Below are positions 1 to 9,976 of a stretch of 64,000 nucleotides of DNA, piece after piece. The stretch spans positions 1 through 64,000 of the forward strand of contig DBXW01000005.1 in NCBI GenBank assembly GCA_002309715.1, written 5' to 3'. Position 1 is the stretch's first letter. Each line of letters begins with the position of its first letter. This DNA is from Candidatus Avelusimicrobium cornigerorum (GTDB lineage Bacteria > Elusimicrobiota > Elusimicrobia > Elusimicrobiales > Elusimicrobiaceae). The notes beneath the pieces are model-generated. The model searched no databases and was not told the origin of the DNA. It was given only the letters and a program-made list of their open reading frames with translations. Position numbers and translations under genes: made by a program.

Positions 1-625
1 GAAGCCACGCTTACCAAAGAGATTGTGGCGATGGTTTCCGAAAAGACAGGCTATCCGGAAGACATGCTTGATTTAGATTTGGATATGGAAGCGGACTTGG
101 GTATTGATACGGTAAAACAAGCCGAACTGTTTGCATCTATGCGCGAACATTACGGTATTACTTCGCAACAAGAGGGTATCCAACTCAAAGATTATCCGAC
201 GATTCGTCACTGCATTAAATATGTACTGACAAATGCGGGCGGTGCGCCTGTGCAAGCGGCTCCGGCCCCGGTAGTAACCCCGGCGGCAGTCACTCCGGCT
301 CCGGTAGTAACTCCGGCGGCGGCTCCCGCTCCCGCGCCTAAAGCGGTAGCATTAGACGAAGCCACGCTTACCAAAGAGATTGTCGCAATGGTTTCCGAAA
401 AGACAGGCTATCCGGAAGATATGCTTGATTTAGATTTGGATATGGAAGCCGACCTTGGTATTGATACGGTAAAACAAGCCGAACTGTTTGCATCTATGCG
501 CGAACATTACGGTATTACTTCGCAACAAGAAGGTATCCAACTCAAAGATTATCCGACGATCCGTCACTGCATTAAATATGTACTGACAAATGCGGGCGGT
601 GCGCCTGTGCAAGCGGCTCCGGCTC
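1..625 (+). repeat. Tandem 357-bp repeat encoding duplicated acyl carrier domains
   Basis: Bases 1-268 recur at 358-625 with only scattered, mostly synonymous changes (for example gtggcg versus gtcgca and gcggacttg versus gccgacctt). The period is 357 bp, exactly 119 codons, covering one ACP plus linker. The near-identity at DNA level suggests recent duplication or gene conversion, as is usual for PfaA ACP arrays. More copies may lie upstream of the window. Confidence 0.9.
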
Positions 626-3498
626 CGGTGCAACCCGTGGCCGTAACGCCTATTACTGCGGCCCCGGCACAAACTCCGGCGGAGACTCCGGTAGTAGTAC
701 CTGTTACTCCGGCTCCGCAAGTAACGCCCGTAGCACAACCGGCGGTAACGCCTGCCGCACAACCTGTGCAACCGGTGGAACAAGCCCCTGCGGTAACGCC
801 TGTGCCGGAACAACCTGTTAGCACCGTTGCCAACGATAATTTGGTAGAACGTCCGGAACCGGCCGGATACAAAGGGGAACATTGCCACGAGAAAAAACTG
901 CGCAATGTAACGGTTGTATCTGCCGCTCCGTTAGCCGCGCGTGAAAATAGACGTTTGTCTAAAGACCGCACGGTGCTTATCTTTGCCGATAATTCTCAAC
1001 TTATCAAAGCCTATCAGGAAGAGTGCAAAGAATTAGGTGTCAAATACCATGTATTTACCACACTTAAAACACGCAGTAAAAATACGACCATTGTAAATTG
1101 GGAATCGTACGAAGAAACAGAGGCTGCTTTAAAAGAATACGCGGCTGAAGATCCCAACGTGCAAGGTATCGTGTATTTGCTGGGTGCTAACGTCAAGAAA
1201 TTTGATAAAAAAGTCAGTCCGCACAATGAACTGACCAAATACGTAATGCCGCTGTTTATCGCGCTTCGCGTATTTGAAAAAGGGCTTGCCAATCGCACCG
1301 ATGCGGATACATTCTTTGCGGTTAACACCAAGATAGACGGTACTTTTGGGTATACCACCAAAGAAGAGTTCAACCCGATAACCGGCGCTTTGTGCGGCGG
1401 TACCACGTGTTTCCGCAAGGATACGTATGAACGTACCGGTGCTATTGCCAAACTGCTTGATTTTGAACCGACCGTTACCGCCGATGAAATGGCGCAAAAA
1501 ACCATGGACGAAGTGCTCCACGGTGATATGCGCTTAATGATCGGTACACGCGGCGGGGAACGCACCACAATTTTGTCGGTCCCGGTGCGTTTGGATAAAC
1601 GGGTGAAAAACTTTGACTTAACCGGCAAAACGGTTATTTTCACCGGCTCGGGCCGCGGTATCGGTGCTATGCTTTCCCAAAAGATTGCCGCCCAATACCA
1701 CAGCAAAATTATTGTATTGGATATTATTGAGATTCAAGAAAAAACGCCGTTCTGGGCCAAGATGAACGAAGCCGAATTGGCTATGCTCAAAAAGCAATTG
1801 TGGGAAGATCTCAAGGCCGATCCGACACAACGGGCAACCCCGGTGCTGTTAGAGCGTGCTTTTGGGCGCATTAAAGATTCTATTACGCTCTACAATAACT
1901 TGCAAAAATTGCGCGACCTGGGTAGTGAAGTGGAATACTACCATTGCGACGTGCTTAACAGTTCTATGGTTAAAGAAGTCTGCACCAAAATTAAAGCCAA
2001 AAACGGTAAAGTAGACGGACTTATCCATTTTGCCGGATTAGAACGCTCTAAACTTATTTACGATAAAGATCCGGCGGAATATTACCGTATCTTTGACGTA
2101 AAGGCTACCAGTTTTGCCAGTTTCTTAGCCAACAATATCGTGCGAGAAGGTGGTTTCTTCGCGTTTGCCTCGTCTATTGCCGGTAAATACGGGAACCTCG
2201 GACAAAGCGATTACGCCAGCGCCAACGATTATTTGGCCAAATCGGCGTTCTCGCTTACGAACCAAGGCTACCGTGCTGTGGCCATAGCGATGAGTGCTTA
2301 CAAAAATGTAGGTATGGGCATACGCGCCGGGGTGGAAACGTTCCTGCGTTCTAACGGAGTAGATTTCGTAGATCCCGAAGACGGTATGCAAATTTTCTTG
2401 GATGAAATTGTGTACGGTGCCGTACCGGAAATTGTACTTACCGGTAATTTGGGTAAGTTAGATTGGGATCACCAACTCCGTCGCGAAATGGACGAAATTA
2501 TTCCGCAAGGGGTTTCTGTTTCCGGTAGCCAAAACCAGGGGGGGCAAGTGCCGCCTTCTTCCGGTTCTTCCGTAACGCCGGCGTCGTCTGCTCCGGTGAC
2601 TAGTGCTGCCCCGGCAGTGCCCGCAGCCGCGGCGATAGATGCTTCCAAGGCTACGCACTTCTTGGGCAACATTGTTGCTCGGCAAGCAGGTGTAGAAATT
2701 CATTTGGAAAAAGAATTCAATCTTTCTTCCGATCCGTATTTAGCCGATCACGCCATTGAAGGTACGCCATACGTGCCTGGCGTAATGGGATTGGAAACCT
2801 TTATGGAAACAGCCACGGCTCTAACCGGCCGCGTGCCGCAAGGGCTTAAAGACGTGCATTTCTATTTGCCGATTAAACTTTTGCGCAACCGTCCGCAAGC
2901 GGTGCGTGTCATCGGTAAGGCGCAAGGTAATGAAGTCACGATGGAAATTGAGTCCGATTTTATCAACAGCCAAGGCATCAAAATGGGTAAAACCCGTCGT
3001 CATTTTACGGCGGGCACATTGGAAGGTTTTACATCTAATTGGGAGCGTGTCAAAACAGTCGCATTGGCGGAAATTTCGCAACCGATTAGCGTAACGAAAG
3101 AGACAATTTATCAAAAGTATTTCCACGGACCGTCGTTTCAGGTGCTAGGCGGAATTATTAAGGTAGATAATGCTACGTCGCTGGCGGTGTATAACACTAC
3201 GCCGCGCCCCCAATGGGCCGATGGCCCGCGCACGTTACTGGCCAACCCCATGCTTATTGAAGCGGCGTTTCAATGCTGCGGTTTCCAAGATATGACGATA
3301 CAACACCGGGTTACGTTGCCTGACGCTATTGATGAAGTGGCTGTGCTTAAAAACCAAGTGCCGCCGGCTAAATTGTACCTTTACGGAGTAAGCCGCGGGC
3401 TCACGGCCGACGGAAAAACTTTACACGATGCATACGTTTTTGATGAAACGGGTGCTTTGTGGGTGGAAGTCCGCGGCTACCGGGCCATTGGCCAATAG
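1..3498 (+). CDS. PfaA-like PUFA/polyketide synthase, C-terminal part (ACP-ACP-KR-DH); 5' end outside window
   Basis: The reading frame is open from base 1, so this is the C-terminal ~1165 residues of a larger protein. In order it shows two near-identical acyl carrier domains (about nt 1-230 and 358-590), Pro/Ala/Val-rich linkers, a reductase domain of SDR type (Rossmann motif TGSGRGIG near nt 1650; Ser plus Tyr-x3-Asn site SSIAG...DYASAN near 2170-2225), a second low-complexity linker, and a hot-dog dehydratase (HAIEGTPYVP from nt 2749, matching HxxxGxxxxP). This order matches PfaA of PUFA synthases, whose KS and AT would lie upstream. Two oddities are seen. Both carrier domains have GIDT where GIDS is usual, and the second DH motif reads IEAAFQ, with Glu instead of Asp in DxxxQ. 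The protein probably makes a specialised lipid or polyene; the product is unknown. The PPTase follows 3 bases later. Confidence 0.88.
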   Translation, partial: EATLTKEIVAMVSEKTGYPEDMLDLDLDMEADLGIDTVKQAELFASMREHYGITSQQEGIQLKDYPTIRHCIKYVLTNAGGAPVQAAPAPVVTPAAVTPAPVVTPAAAPAPAPKAVALDEATLTKEIVAMVSEKTGYPEDMLDLDLDMEADLGIDTVKQAELFASMREHYGITSQQEGIQLKDYPTIRHCIKYVLTNAGGAPVQAAPAPVQPVAVTPITAAPAQTPAETPVVVPVTPAPQVTPVAQPAVTPAAQPVQPVEQAPAVTPVPEQPVSTVANDNLVERPEPAGYKGEHCHEKKLRNVTVVSAAPLAARENRRLSKDRTVLIFADNSQLIKAYQEECKELGVKYHVFTTLKTRSKNTTIVNWESYEETEAALKEYAAEDPNVQGIVYLLGANVKKFDKKVSPHNELTKYVMPLFIALRVFEKGLANRTDADTFFAVNTKIDGTFGYTTKEEFNPITGALCGGTTCFRKDTYERTGAIAKLLDFEPTVTADEMAQKTMDEVLHGDMRLMIGTRGGERTTILSVPVRLDKRVKNFDLTGKTVIFTGSGRGIGAMLSQKIAAQYHSKIIVLDIIEIQEKTPFWAKMNEAELAMLKKQLWEDLKADPTQRATPVLLERAFGRIKDSITLYNNLQKLRDLGSEVEYYHCDVLNSSMVKEVCTKIKAKNGKVDGLIHFAGLERSKLIYDKDPAEYYRIFDVKATSFASFLANNIVREGGFFAFASSIAGKYGNLGQSDYASANDYLAKSAFSLTNQGYRAVAIAMSAYKNVGMGIRAGVETFLRSNGVDFVDPEDGMQIFLDEIVYGAVPEIVLTGNLGKLDWDHQLRREMDEIIPQGVSVSGSQNQGGQVPPSSGSSVTPASSAPVTSAAPAVPAAAAIDASKATHFLGNIVARQAGVEIHLEKEFNLSSDPYLADHAIEGTPYVPGVMGLETFMETATALTGRVPQGLKDVHFYLPIKLLRNRPQAVRVIGKAQGNEVTMEIESDFINSQGIKMGKTRRHFTAGTLEGFTSNWERVKTVALAEISQPISVTKETIYQKYFHGPSFQVLGGIIKVDNATSLAVYNTTPRPQWADGPRTLLANPMLIEAAFQCCGFQDMTIQHRVTLPDAIDEVAVLKNQVPPAKLYLYGVSRGLTADGKTLHDAYVFDETGALWVEVRGYRAIGQ

Positions 3499-3501
3499 TA
3501 C

Positions 3502-4140
3502 ATGGCTTATCAAATAGAAGTAGTTGATTTGACAACCCTGCCTCCGGCGAACGGTATTTTAAGCCTACGGGAACAGGCATATTACCAAACGTTGCGTTTT
3601 CCCAAACGGCGTACCGAATGGCTCGGGGGCAGGGTTGCGTTAAAACGCGTAGTTGCCCGCCAACTTTGTTTGTCCGATTTGGCTCAAATAGAGATTCTCC
3701 CGCAAGAGAACGGAAAACCGCAACTTCTGGTAGAGCAAAAGCCGCTTACGTTGGCGCATAGTATTACGCATAGCCACGATTTTGCGGTGGCGGCTGTTAG
3801 CGGCGAAAGTGCTTTGCTTGGCATAGATTTAGAAAAAATTACCCACCGTATAGAGGCGTGGAAACGCGATTTTTTCCATCCCAATGAATTAACTTCAGAC
3901 GGAGATGATTTTTTAACGGCACTTTGGACACAAAAAGAAGCACTCGTGAAGTTGTTGGGTACGGGCCTGTCACTACGCAGCAAAGAAGTTTGCTGCGTGG
4001 GGGGAAAACCACAGTTTTTCGGGCGTGCGCTGGAATTATATAACGAACTGGGACACCCGCCAATTACGGTTGTTACCGAGCGCTGGCCGTCGGGTTATAT
4101 GCTTTCGGTTGCGTTTAGTGCGGCCCGTGAAATTTCCTGA
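3502..4140 (+). CDS. 4'-phosphopantetheinyl transferase (Sfp type)
   Basis: This 212-residue protein should transfer phosphopantetheine from CoA to carrier domains. It carries the two family signatures: GIDLEKI (residues ~98-104, metal-binding Asp/Glu) and WTQKEALVK (residues ~141-149, the W-x-x-KE-A-x-x-K motif). The length fits Sfp-type enzymes. It starts 3 bases after the stop of the PfaA-like synthase, so the two are co-transcribed and probably translationally coupled. The synthase carrier domains are the obvious substrate, which makes it the functional counterpart of PfaE. Because those carriers show Thr instead of Ser at the expected attachment position, the specificity of this enzyme is of interest. 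Confidence 0.9.
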   Translation: MAYQIEVVDLTTLPPANGILSLREQAYYQTLRFPKRRTEWLGGRVALKRVVARQLCLSDLAQIEILPQENGKPQLLVEQKPLTLAHSITHSHDFAVAAVSGESALLGIDLEKITHRIEAWKRDFFHPNELTSDGDDFLTALWTQKEALVKLLGTGLSLRSKEVCCVGGKPQFFGRALELYNELGHPPITVVTERWPSGYMLSVAFSAAREIS

Positions 4141-4143
4141 ATT

Positions 4144-5439
4144 TTATTCCGCTTTGGTAATTAAGGTTTCCATCATTTTGTGACGGCGGAATTTGCGGGT
4201 TTCCAGCAAGATCCCGTTTTGGCGTATTTTTTCGTTTTTGGTGGGTTCGTGCCCGAGTTTTTGAACAACCCATTGTTCTACCGTAGTAGTTGTCGTAACA
4301 TCAGCCGGTACAGGCAAATCAAGCCGCTCAAAAATATCGGTCATTTTAGCCGGAGCACTGGCAGCCAGTGCGTTACCAAATGGGCGGATATAAGCAGGGA
4401 AAAAATCATACTCATCTTCAATTTCCCCCACCATTTCTTCAAAGATATCTTCCAAGGTTAAAATACCGGTAATTTTTTGTTCTTCGGTGACCAAACAAAT
4501 GTGTTGTTTGTTTTTCATCATTTTTTCAAGCGCAGCAGAAATAATAGTATCGGCCTCTAATCGCACAATTGGGCGCACAATGTTGCGAGCCGTGGTGGGC
4601 GCGCCGGAAGCAACTTTGGTGGATAGGAAGATATCTTTAAAATTAAGATATCCTATAATATCTTGCGGATCGCTGGGGTTGCCGCGTACCGGAAAGCGTG
4701 TATGCATATCCAAGTGCGCTTTGACAAAAGTGTCGGCGATGGAATCGTCGGCATTGAGGGTATAGACTTGTTCAATCGGTACTTGAATTTCGCGTATTTT
4801 GCGTACGCAAAACTGCGCGCTGGAAAGTACGATTTTTTCTTCTGTTTTACCAAACAAGCGCGAAGAAGACGCAATGGCCGCCGCGGTGCGCAAATCTTCC
4901 AGCGCGGTGCGTTGCATTTCTTTGGGATCGGGCGTGCGGGAAAATTTTTTAGTTAAGGTACGTACGATGGATTCCATAATGTTTACAATGGGCGCAAGTA
5001 CGGCATACAATACCCGCATTGAAGGGGATAATTTTAAGACGACAAGTTCCTTGTTTTTAATAGCAAAAGTTTTGGGGGTTAGTTCGGCAAAAACAATAGT
5101 AATAAAACTCAGCGGCAATACTACGCATACCATTGCCAGCGCATTTGCAAAATGACGGGAAAGGTATAAATGATCCCGTAACCACGGCGCAAACCGACTT
5201 CCGGCGTCTGATCCACCGAAGGCCGCCGCAATAGAGCCCACGAGCGTAATGCCGATTTGTACAACGGCCAAACTTCCTTCCATATGGTCTTTCATATACA
5301 AGGCAGCCTCGGCCCCGGCTTGTTTACCTTGTACAAGTAGCGACAAGCGCGTGCGGGAAATGGATGCAAGGGCCATTTCATACGCAGCCAAGAGGGCGTT
5401 TAAACCAAGCATCAGTAAAATAACTAACAGTGTAATCAT
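4144..5439 (-). CDS. CorC/HlyC-type membrane protein (DUF21, CBS pair, CorC_HlyC domain)
   Basis: This is a 431-residue inner-membrane protein. The N-terminal ~190 residues hold several hydrophobic segments of the CNNM/DUF21 transporter domain. A CBS pair follows (~205-330, with GYLNFKDIF and GILTLEDIFEEMVGEIEDEYD). The C-terminal CorC_HlyC domain (~345-425) has the usual conserved acidic patch just before it. The family is linked to Mg2+/Co2+ efflux or homeostasis; the hemolysin name is historical. The start ATG overlaps the stop of the upstream glycosyltransferase by 4 bases (ATGA), so the two form an operon. Confidence 0.88.
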   Translation of the reverse strand: MITLLVILLMLGLNALLAAYEMALASISRTRLSLLVQGKQAGAEAALYMKDHMEGSLAVVQIGITLVGSIAAAFGGSDAGSRFAPWLRDHLYLSRHFANALAMVCVVLPLSFITIVFAELTPKTFAIKNKELVVLKLSPSMRVLYAVLAPIVNIMESIVRTLTKKFSRTPDPKEMQRTALEDLRTAAAIASSSRLFGKTEEKIVLSSAQFCVRKIREIQVPIEQVYTLNADDSIADTFVKAHLDMHTRFPVRGNPSDPQDIIGYLNFKDIFLSTKVASGAPTTARNIVRPIVRLEADTIISAALEKMMKNKQHICLVTEEQKITGILTLEDIFEEMVGEIEDEYDFFPAYIRPFGNALAASAPAKMTDIFERLDLPVPADVTTTTTVEQWVVQKLGHEPTKNEKIRQNGILLETRKFRRHKMMETLITKAE

Positions 5440-6353
5440 AGGTTTATTTTCTCATCAATAAAGTAAGCCGGACGGTTTTTAACTTCGCAAAAAATACGAC
5501 TTAAATACTCGCCGATAATACCCAGCGAAATCAACTGTACGCCGCTAAAAAATAAAAGCGTTATCATAACAAATGTGTATTTTTCGTTGGAGAAGATTGT
5601 TTGTTGGCAAGTAGTCCAAATAGCGAATAAAACAGATGTTACGCAAACAAGTACGCCGATGTATGTGCTTACTTTAAGCGGCCAAGTAGAAGACGCGGTT
5701 AATCCGCTGATAGCGAAATTCCATAGTTTCCAAAATCCCCATTTGGTTTTGCCGGCAGCACGTTTTTCGCGTGCGAAAGGCACTCCTATACTTTTATATC
5801 CCACCCACGAAAAAAGCCCCTTCATAAACCGCTCGCGTTCCGGTAACGCCAAAAGTGCCTCTGCCGCGCGGCGGCTCAACAGTCGGTAGTCCCCGGCGTT
5901 ATACGGGATAGGCGTATCGGCCAAGTGGTTATATAATTTATAGAAGGCTTGCGCGGAAGTGCGTTTTAAAAAAGAGTCGGCGGCACGGTTTTTACGTATA
6001 CCGTAGACATTATCGTACCCTTCTTGAAATTTTTCCCAAAATTCACGGATTAGTTCGGGCGGATCTTGCAAATCGGCGTCCATAATCACAACGGCTTTTC
6101 CGCTAGCGTGTTGCAATCCGGCCGTAACGGCGGCCTCTTTGCCGAAATTGCGCGAAAGTGAAATAATTTTAATGCGTTTGTCTTTTTGGCCCCACGTTTT
6201 AAGTAGCGGTAACGTACTATCGGAAGAGCCGTCATTTACAAATAAAATTTCGTAGTCTGATGTGCATGGTTGTAAAACAGGGGCTAGCCGCGCCTGCAGT
6301 TGCGGCAAAACCTCGGCTTCATTAAATACAGGTATAATAACGGACAAATCCAT
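5436..6353 (-). CDS. Family 2 glycosyltransferase, GtrB/DPM1-like
   Basis: This 305-residue protein has a GT-A fold N-terminus (VIIPVFNEAEVLP at residues ~6-18; MDADLQDPPE as the DxD metal site near residue 92). Two C-terminal transmembrane helices (~228-252 and ~262-285) are typical of polyprenyl-phosphate glycosyltransferases such as GtrB, ArnC and YfdH. It most likely moves a sugar from a nucleotide donor to undecaprenyl phosphate on the cytoplasmic face of the inner membrane. Substrate cannot be told from sequence. It is first gene of a two-gene minus-strand operon with the CorC-like gene, and divergent from nadE. Confidence 0.88.
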   Translation of the reverse strand: MDLSVIIPVFNEAEVLPQLQARLAPVLQPCTSDYEILFVNDGSSDSTLPLLKTWGQKDKRIKIISLSRNFGKEAAVTAGLQHASGKAVVIMDADLQDPPELIREFWEKFQEGYDNVYGIRKNRAADSFLKRTSAQAFYKLYNHLADTPIPYNAGDYRLLSRRAAEALLALPERERFMKGLFSWVGYKSIGVPFAREKRAAGKTKWGFWKLWNFAISGLTASSTWPLKVSTYIGVLVCVTSVLFAIWTTCQQTIFSNEKYTFVMITLLFFSGVQLISLGIIGEYLSRIFCEVKNRPAYFIDEKINL

Positions 6354-6513
6354 AATGGGGCCCCCAACCTTGTAAATAGTATACTAATAAAGAGGGATCA
6401 TAAGAAACCACTTTTTGATGTAATCGCCCCTTAAATATGGGGTAAAGCGTGTAATATCTGCTAAACCTATCAATAATTACTACAATATAGATAACCGGTA
6501 AAAGGAGTAAAGT

Positions 6514-8436
6514 ATGGACAAATATGGTTTTCTAAAAGCAGCGGCTGCTGTGCCGCAAGTAAAAGTGGCTGATCCCGTTTTTAATGCCGCGCAAGCGGAA
6601 AAATTATTGCGCGAGGCAGCCCGGGAACAAACGGAATTAGTCGTGTTTCCGGAACTTTCCTTAACGGGTTACACGTGCGGAGATTTGTTTTTAAAATCGT
6701 CGCTTGTGTCTGCGGCAGAGAAAGCACTAACCGATTTACTTGCCCGTACATGCCAACTTAAAACTGTTTTTGTCGTTGGGCTCCCGGTGCGTGCCGGTTC
6801 GGTTTTATTAAATGCGGCAGTCATTTGCTGCGGGGGCGAAATTTTAGGCGTCGTGCCCAAAACCTATTTGCCTAACAGCGGGGAATTTTACGAGCAACGT
6901 TGGTTTTCTTCCGCACTCACGTGGGGCGGCCAAGAAGTAGAATTGTGTGGGCAACTTGTGCCTGCGGGGACAGACTTGCTATTTGAAGTAGCGGGAGCCA
7001 AAATAGGTGTGGAAATTTGCGAAGATGTTTGGGCAACGGTGCCACCGTCTTCATTGGCGGCCTTGCAAGGGGCGGATGTTATTTGTAATTTATCGGCCAG
7101 TGATGCGCTTGTGGGTAAACACGATTATGTGCGGCAACTTGTGGCGCAACAATCGGCGCGGTGCCGGTGCGGTTATATATATGTTTCGTGCGGGTTCGGC
7201 GAATCTACAACAGACGTTGTTTTTGACGGAAACGCACTTGTTTACGAAGACGGCACACTTTTGGCACACTCGCAACGGTTTTCAAACCAAGCCCAACTGG
7301 TTAGTACGGAAATTGATGTGGAGCGCCTGCGTATTGAACGGGCGGCGAGCAGTACATTTCGTACCGATAGCGCGTGTGAAACCTTGGAGCCGTATTTAGT
7401 CGTGGAAAGCGGTTTGCCCGCGCCCAAAAAACCGTTTGTTCTCACGCGTTCGGTAGAGCCGTTACCCTTTGTCCCACACGGGGAAAAATTGGAAGAAAAC
7501 TGTCGGGATATTTTCAATATTCAAGTTATGGGGCTCCTTACGCGTTTGACGGCTGCGCGTGTCAAAACGGCAATTATCGGTATTAGCGGCGGATTAGATT
7601 CCACGCTGGCGTTGTTAGTTACCGTGCGCGCTTTTGAAAAATTAGGTTGGCCGCGTAAGAACATAATCGGCGTGACCATGCCCGGGTTTGGCACGACGGA
7701 CAGAACGTATCAAAACGCGCTGAATTTGATGAAAAATTTAGGAGTTACGCGACGGGAAGTGAATATCCAAAAAGCGTGTTTACAACATTTTAAAGATATC
7801 GGGCACGACGAAAAAATTAAAAATGCCGCCTACGAAAATGCGCAAGCGCGGGAGCGTACGCAAATTTTAATGGACCTTGCCAACGAGACAGGCGGCCTGG
7901 TGGTAGGAACGGGGGATTTGTCCGAACTGGCGCTCGGTTGGGCCACCTACAATGGCGATCATATGTCTATGTACGGTGTTAATGCGGGTGTGCCAAAAAC
8001 ATTGGTGCGTTCACTGGTGTCGTGGATAAGCACGCAAGAAAAAACGGTTGTCAAACGAGTGTTGGAAGATGTACTTGCTACACCCATCAGCCCGGAACTA
8101 TTGCCCGCCAAAAACGGAAAAATTACCCAAAAGACAGAAGACTTGGTTGGACCATACGAACTTCACGATTTCTTTTTGTACCATTTTTCACGCAACGGTT
8201 TTGGCCCGGGAAAAATTTTGTATTTAGCGCAATATGCGTTTAAGGAAAAATTCCCAACCGCGGTTATTAAAAAATGGTTGATGGTGTTTTTCCGACGATT
8301 TTTTGCGCAACAATTTAAACGCTCGTGCTTACCTGACGGACCGAAAGTGGGAAGTGTGGGGCTTTCCCCGCGCGGAGATTGGCGTATGCCCAGCGATGCT
8401 TCCGTAGACGCATGGTTGCGTGAGTTGGAAAAATAG
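6514..8436 (+). CDS. nadE: Glutamine-dependent NAD+ synthetase
   Basis: This 640-residue two-domain enzyme makes the last step of NAD synthesis, amidating deamido-NAD with glutamine nitrogen. The N-terminal nitrilase-type glutaminase domain shows its Glu (FPELSLTGY), Lys (VPKTYLPNSGEFYE) and Cys (VEICEDVW). The C-terminal synthetase has the ATP pyrophosphatase loop SGGLDST near residue 357 and a GTGDLSELALGW motif. Length fits the long, glutamine-dependent class. The ATG has a good ribosome site (aaaggagtaaagt). A TACAAT box lies ~28 bases upstream at 6481. The gene ends at a shared hairpin terminator. Confidence 0.96.
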   Translation: MDKYGFLKAAAAVPQVKVADPVFNAAQAEKLLREAAREQTELVVFPELSLTGYTCGDLFLKSSLVSAAEKALTDLLARTCQLKTVFVVGLPVRAGSVLLNAAVICCGGEILGVVPKTYLPNSGEFYEQRWFSSALTWGGQEVELCGQLVPAGTDLLFEVAGAKIGVEICEDVWATVPPSSLAALQGADVICNLSASDALVGKHDYVRQLVAQQSARCRCGYIYVSCGFGESTTDVVFDGNALVYEDGTLLAHSQRFSNQAQLVSTEIDVERLRIERAASSTFRTDSACETLEPYLVVESGLPAPKKPFVLTRSVEPLPFVPHGEKLEENCRDIFNIQVMGLLTRLTAARVKTAIIGISGGLDSTLALLVTVRAFEKLGWPRKNIIGVTMPGFGTTDRTYQNALNLMKNLGVTRREVNIQKACLQHFKDIGHDEKIKNAAYENAQARERTQILMDLANETGGLVVGTGDLSELALGWATYNGDHMSMYGVNAGVPKTLVRSLVSWISTQEKTVVKRVLEDVLATPISPELLPAKNGKITQKTEDLVGPYELHDFFLYHFSRNGFGPGKILYLAQYAFKEKFPTAVIKKWLMVFFRRFFAQQFKRSCLPDGPKVGSVGLSPRGDWRMPSDASVDAWLRELEK

Positions 8437-8452
8437 CGGGTGCAATCTAAAA

Positions 8453-8479
8453 AATCCCGGGTAAAACACCCGGGATTTT

Positions 8480-8480
<1 letters not shown>
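8453..8480. terminator. Bidirectional intrinsic terminator between nadE and tgt
   Basis: AATCCCGGG (8453-8461) pairs perfectly with CCCGGGATT (8469-8477) around a 7-base loop. An A-run precedes it and a T-run follows, so it can stop nadE transcripts and, on the other strand, tgt transcripts. Confidence 0.9.
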
Positions 8481-9697
<1,217 letters not shown>

Positions 9698-9964
9698 CTA
9701 CGGAATAGAATCCATAATTTTTCTTAATTCTTCTTCGCTTTTATCGCGAACTTCTACGGTTTTTTCTTTGCCTTTGGCACCTTTTACAATGATGATGCTT
9801 TCCGTGCCGACATCAAAAAAATCAGCCAAAAAGGTTTTCATCAGCGCGTTGCTCGGTTCGTCATCTACCTTTTTGTTTTTAATTTTCACCCGCAACACGC
9901 TGCCAATGCGGCTAATAACCTCGTTGCGTCCTGCGGTGGGAATTAAACGGACCTTAATAATCAT
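9698..9964 (-). CDS. DUF167 / YggU family protein
   Basis: This small 88-residue protein matches the DUF167 family in length and pattern: an N-terminal beta strand, VRLIPTAGRNEV, then VDDEPSNALMKTFLADFF, and a VKGAKGKEKTVEV strand. The biochemical role of the family is unknown. In many genomes it lies beside the YggS-like PLP protein and cell-division or membrane genes, and here it directly follows that gene (12-base gap). It ends at an intrinsic terminator. Confidence 0.9.
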   Translation of the reverse strand: MIIKVRLIPTAGRNEVISRIGSVLRVKIKNKKVDDEPSNALMKTFLADFFDVGTESIIIVKGAKGKEKTVEVRDKSEEELRKIMDSIP

Positions 9965-9976
9965 ACGCTCTCCTTG

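Noticed and set aside
1..625. CRISPR array or mobile repeat
   Set aside because: The repeat is coding, in frame, 357 bp long, and encodes carrier domains.
430..971. Long minus-strand reading frames opposite the ACP region
   Set aside because: They are low-complexity Arg/Tyr- or Gly/Thr-rich antisense shadows of the Pro/Ala repeats; the plus frame has clear ACP motifs.
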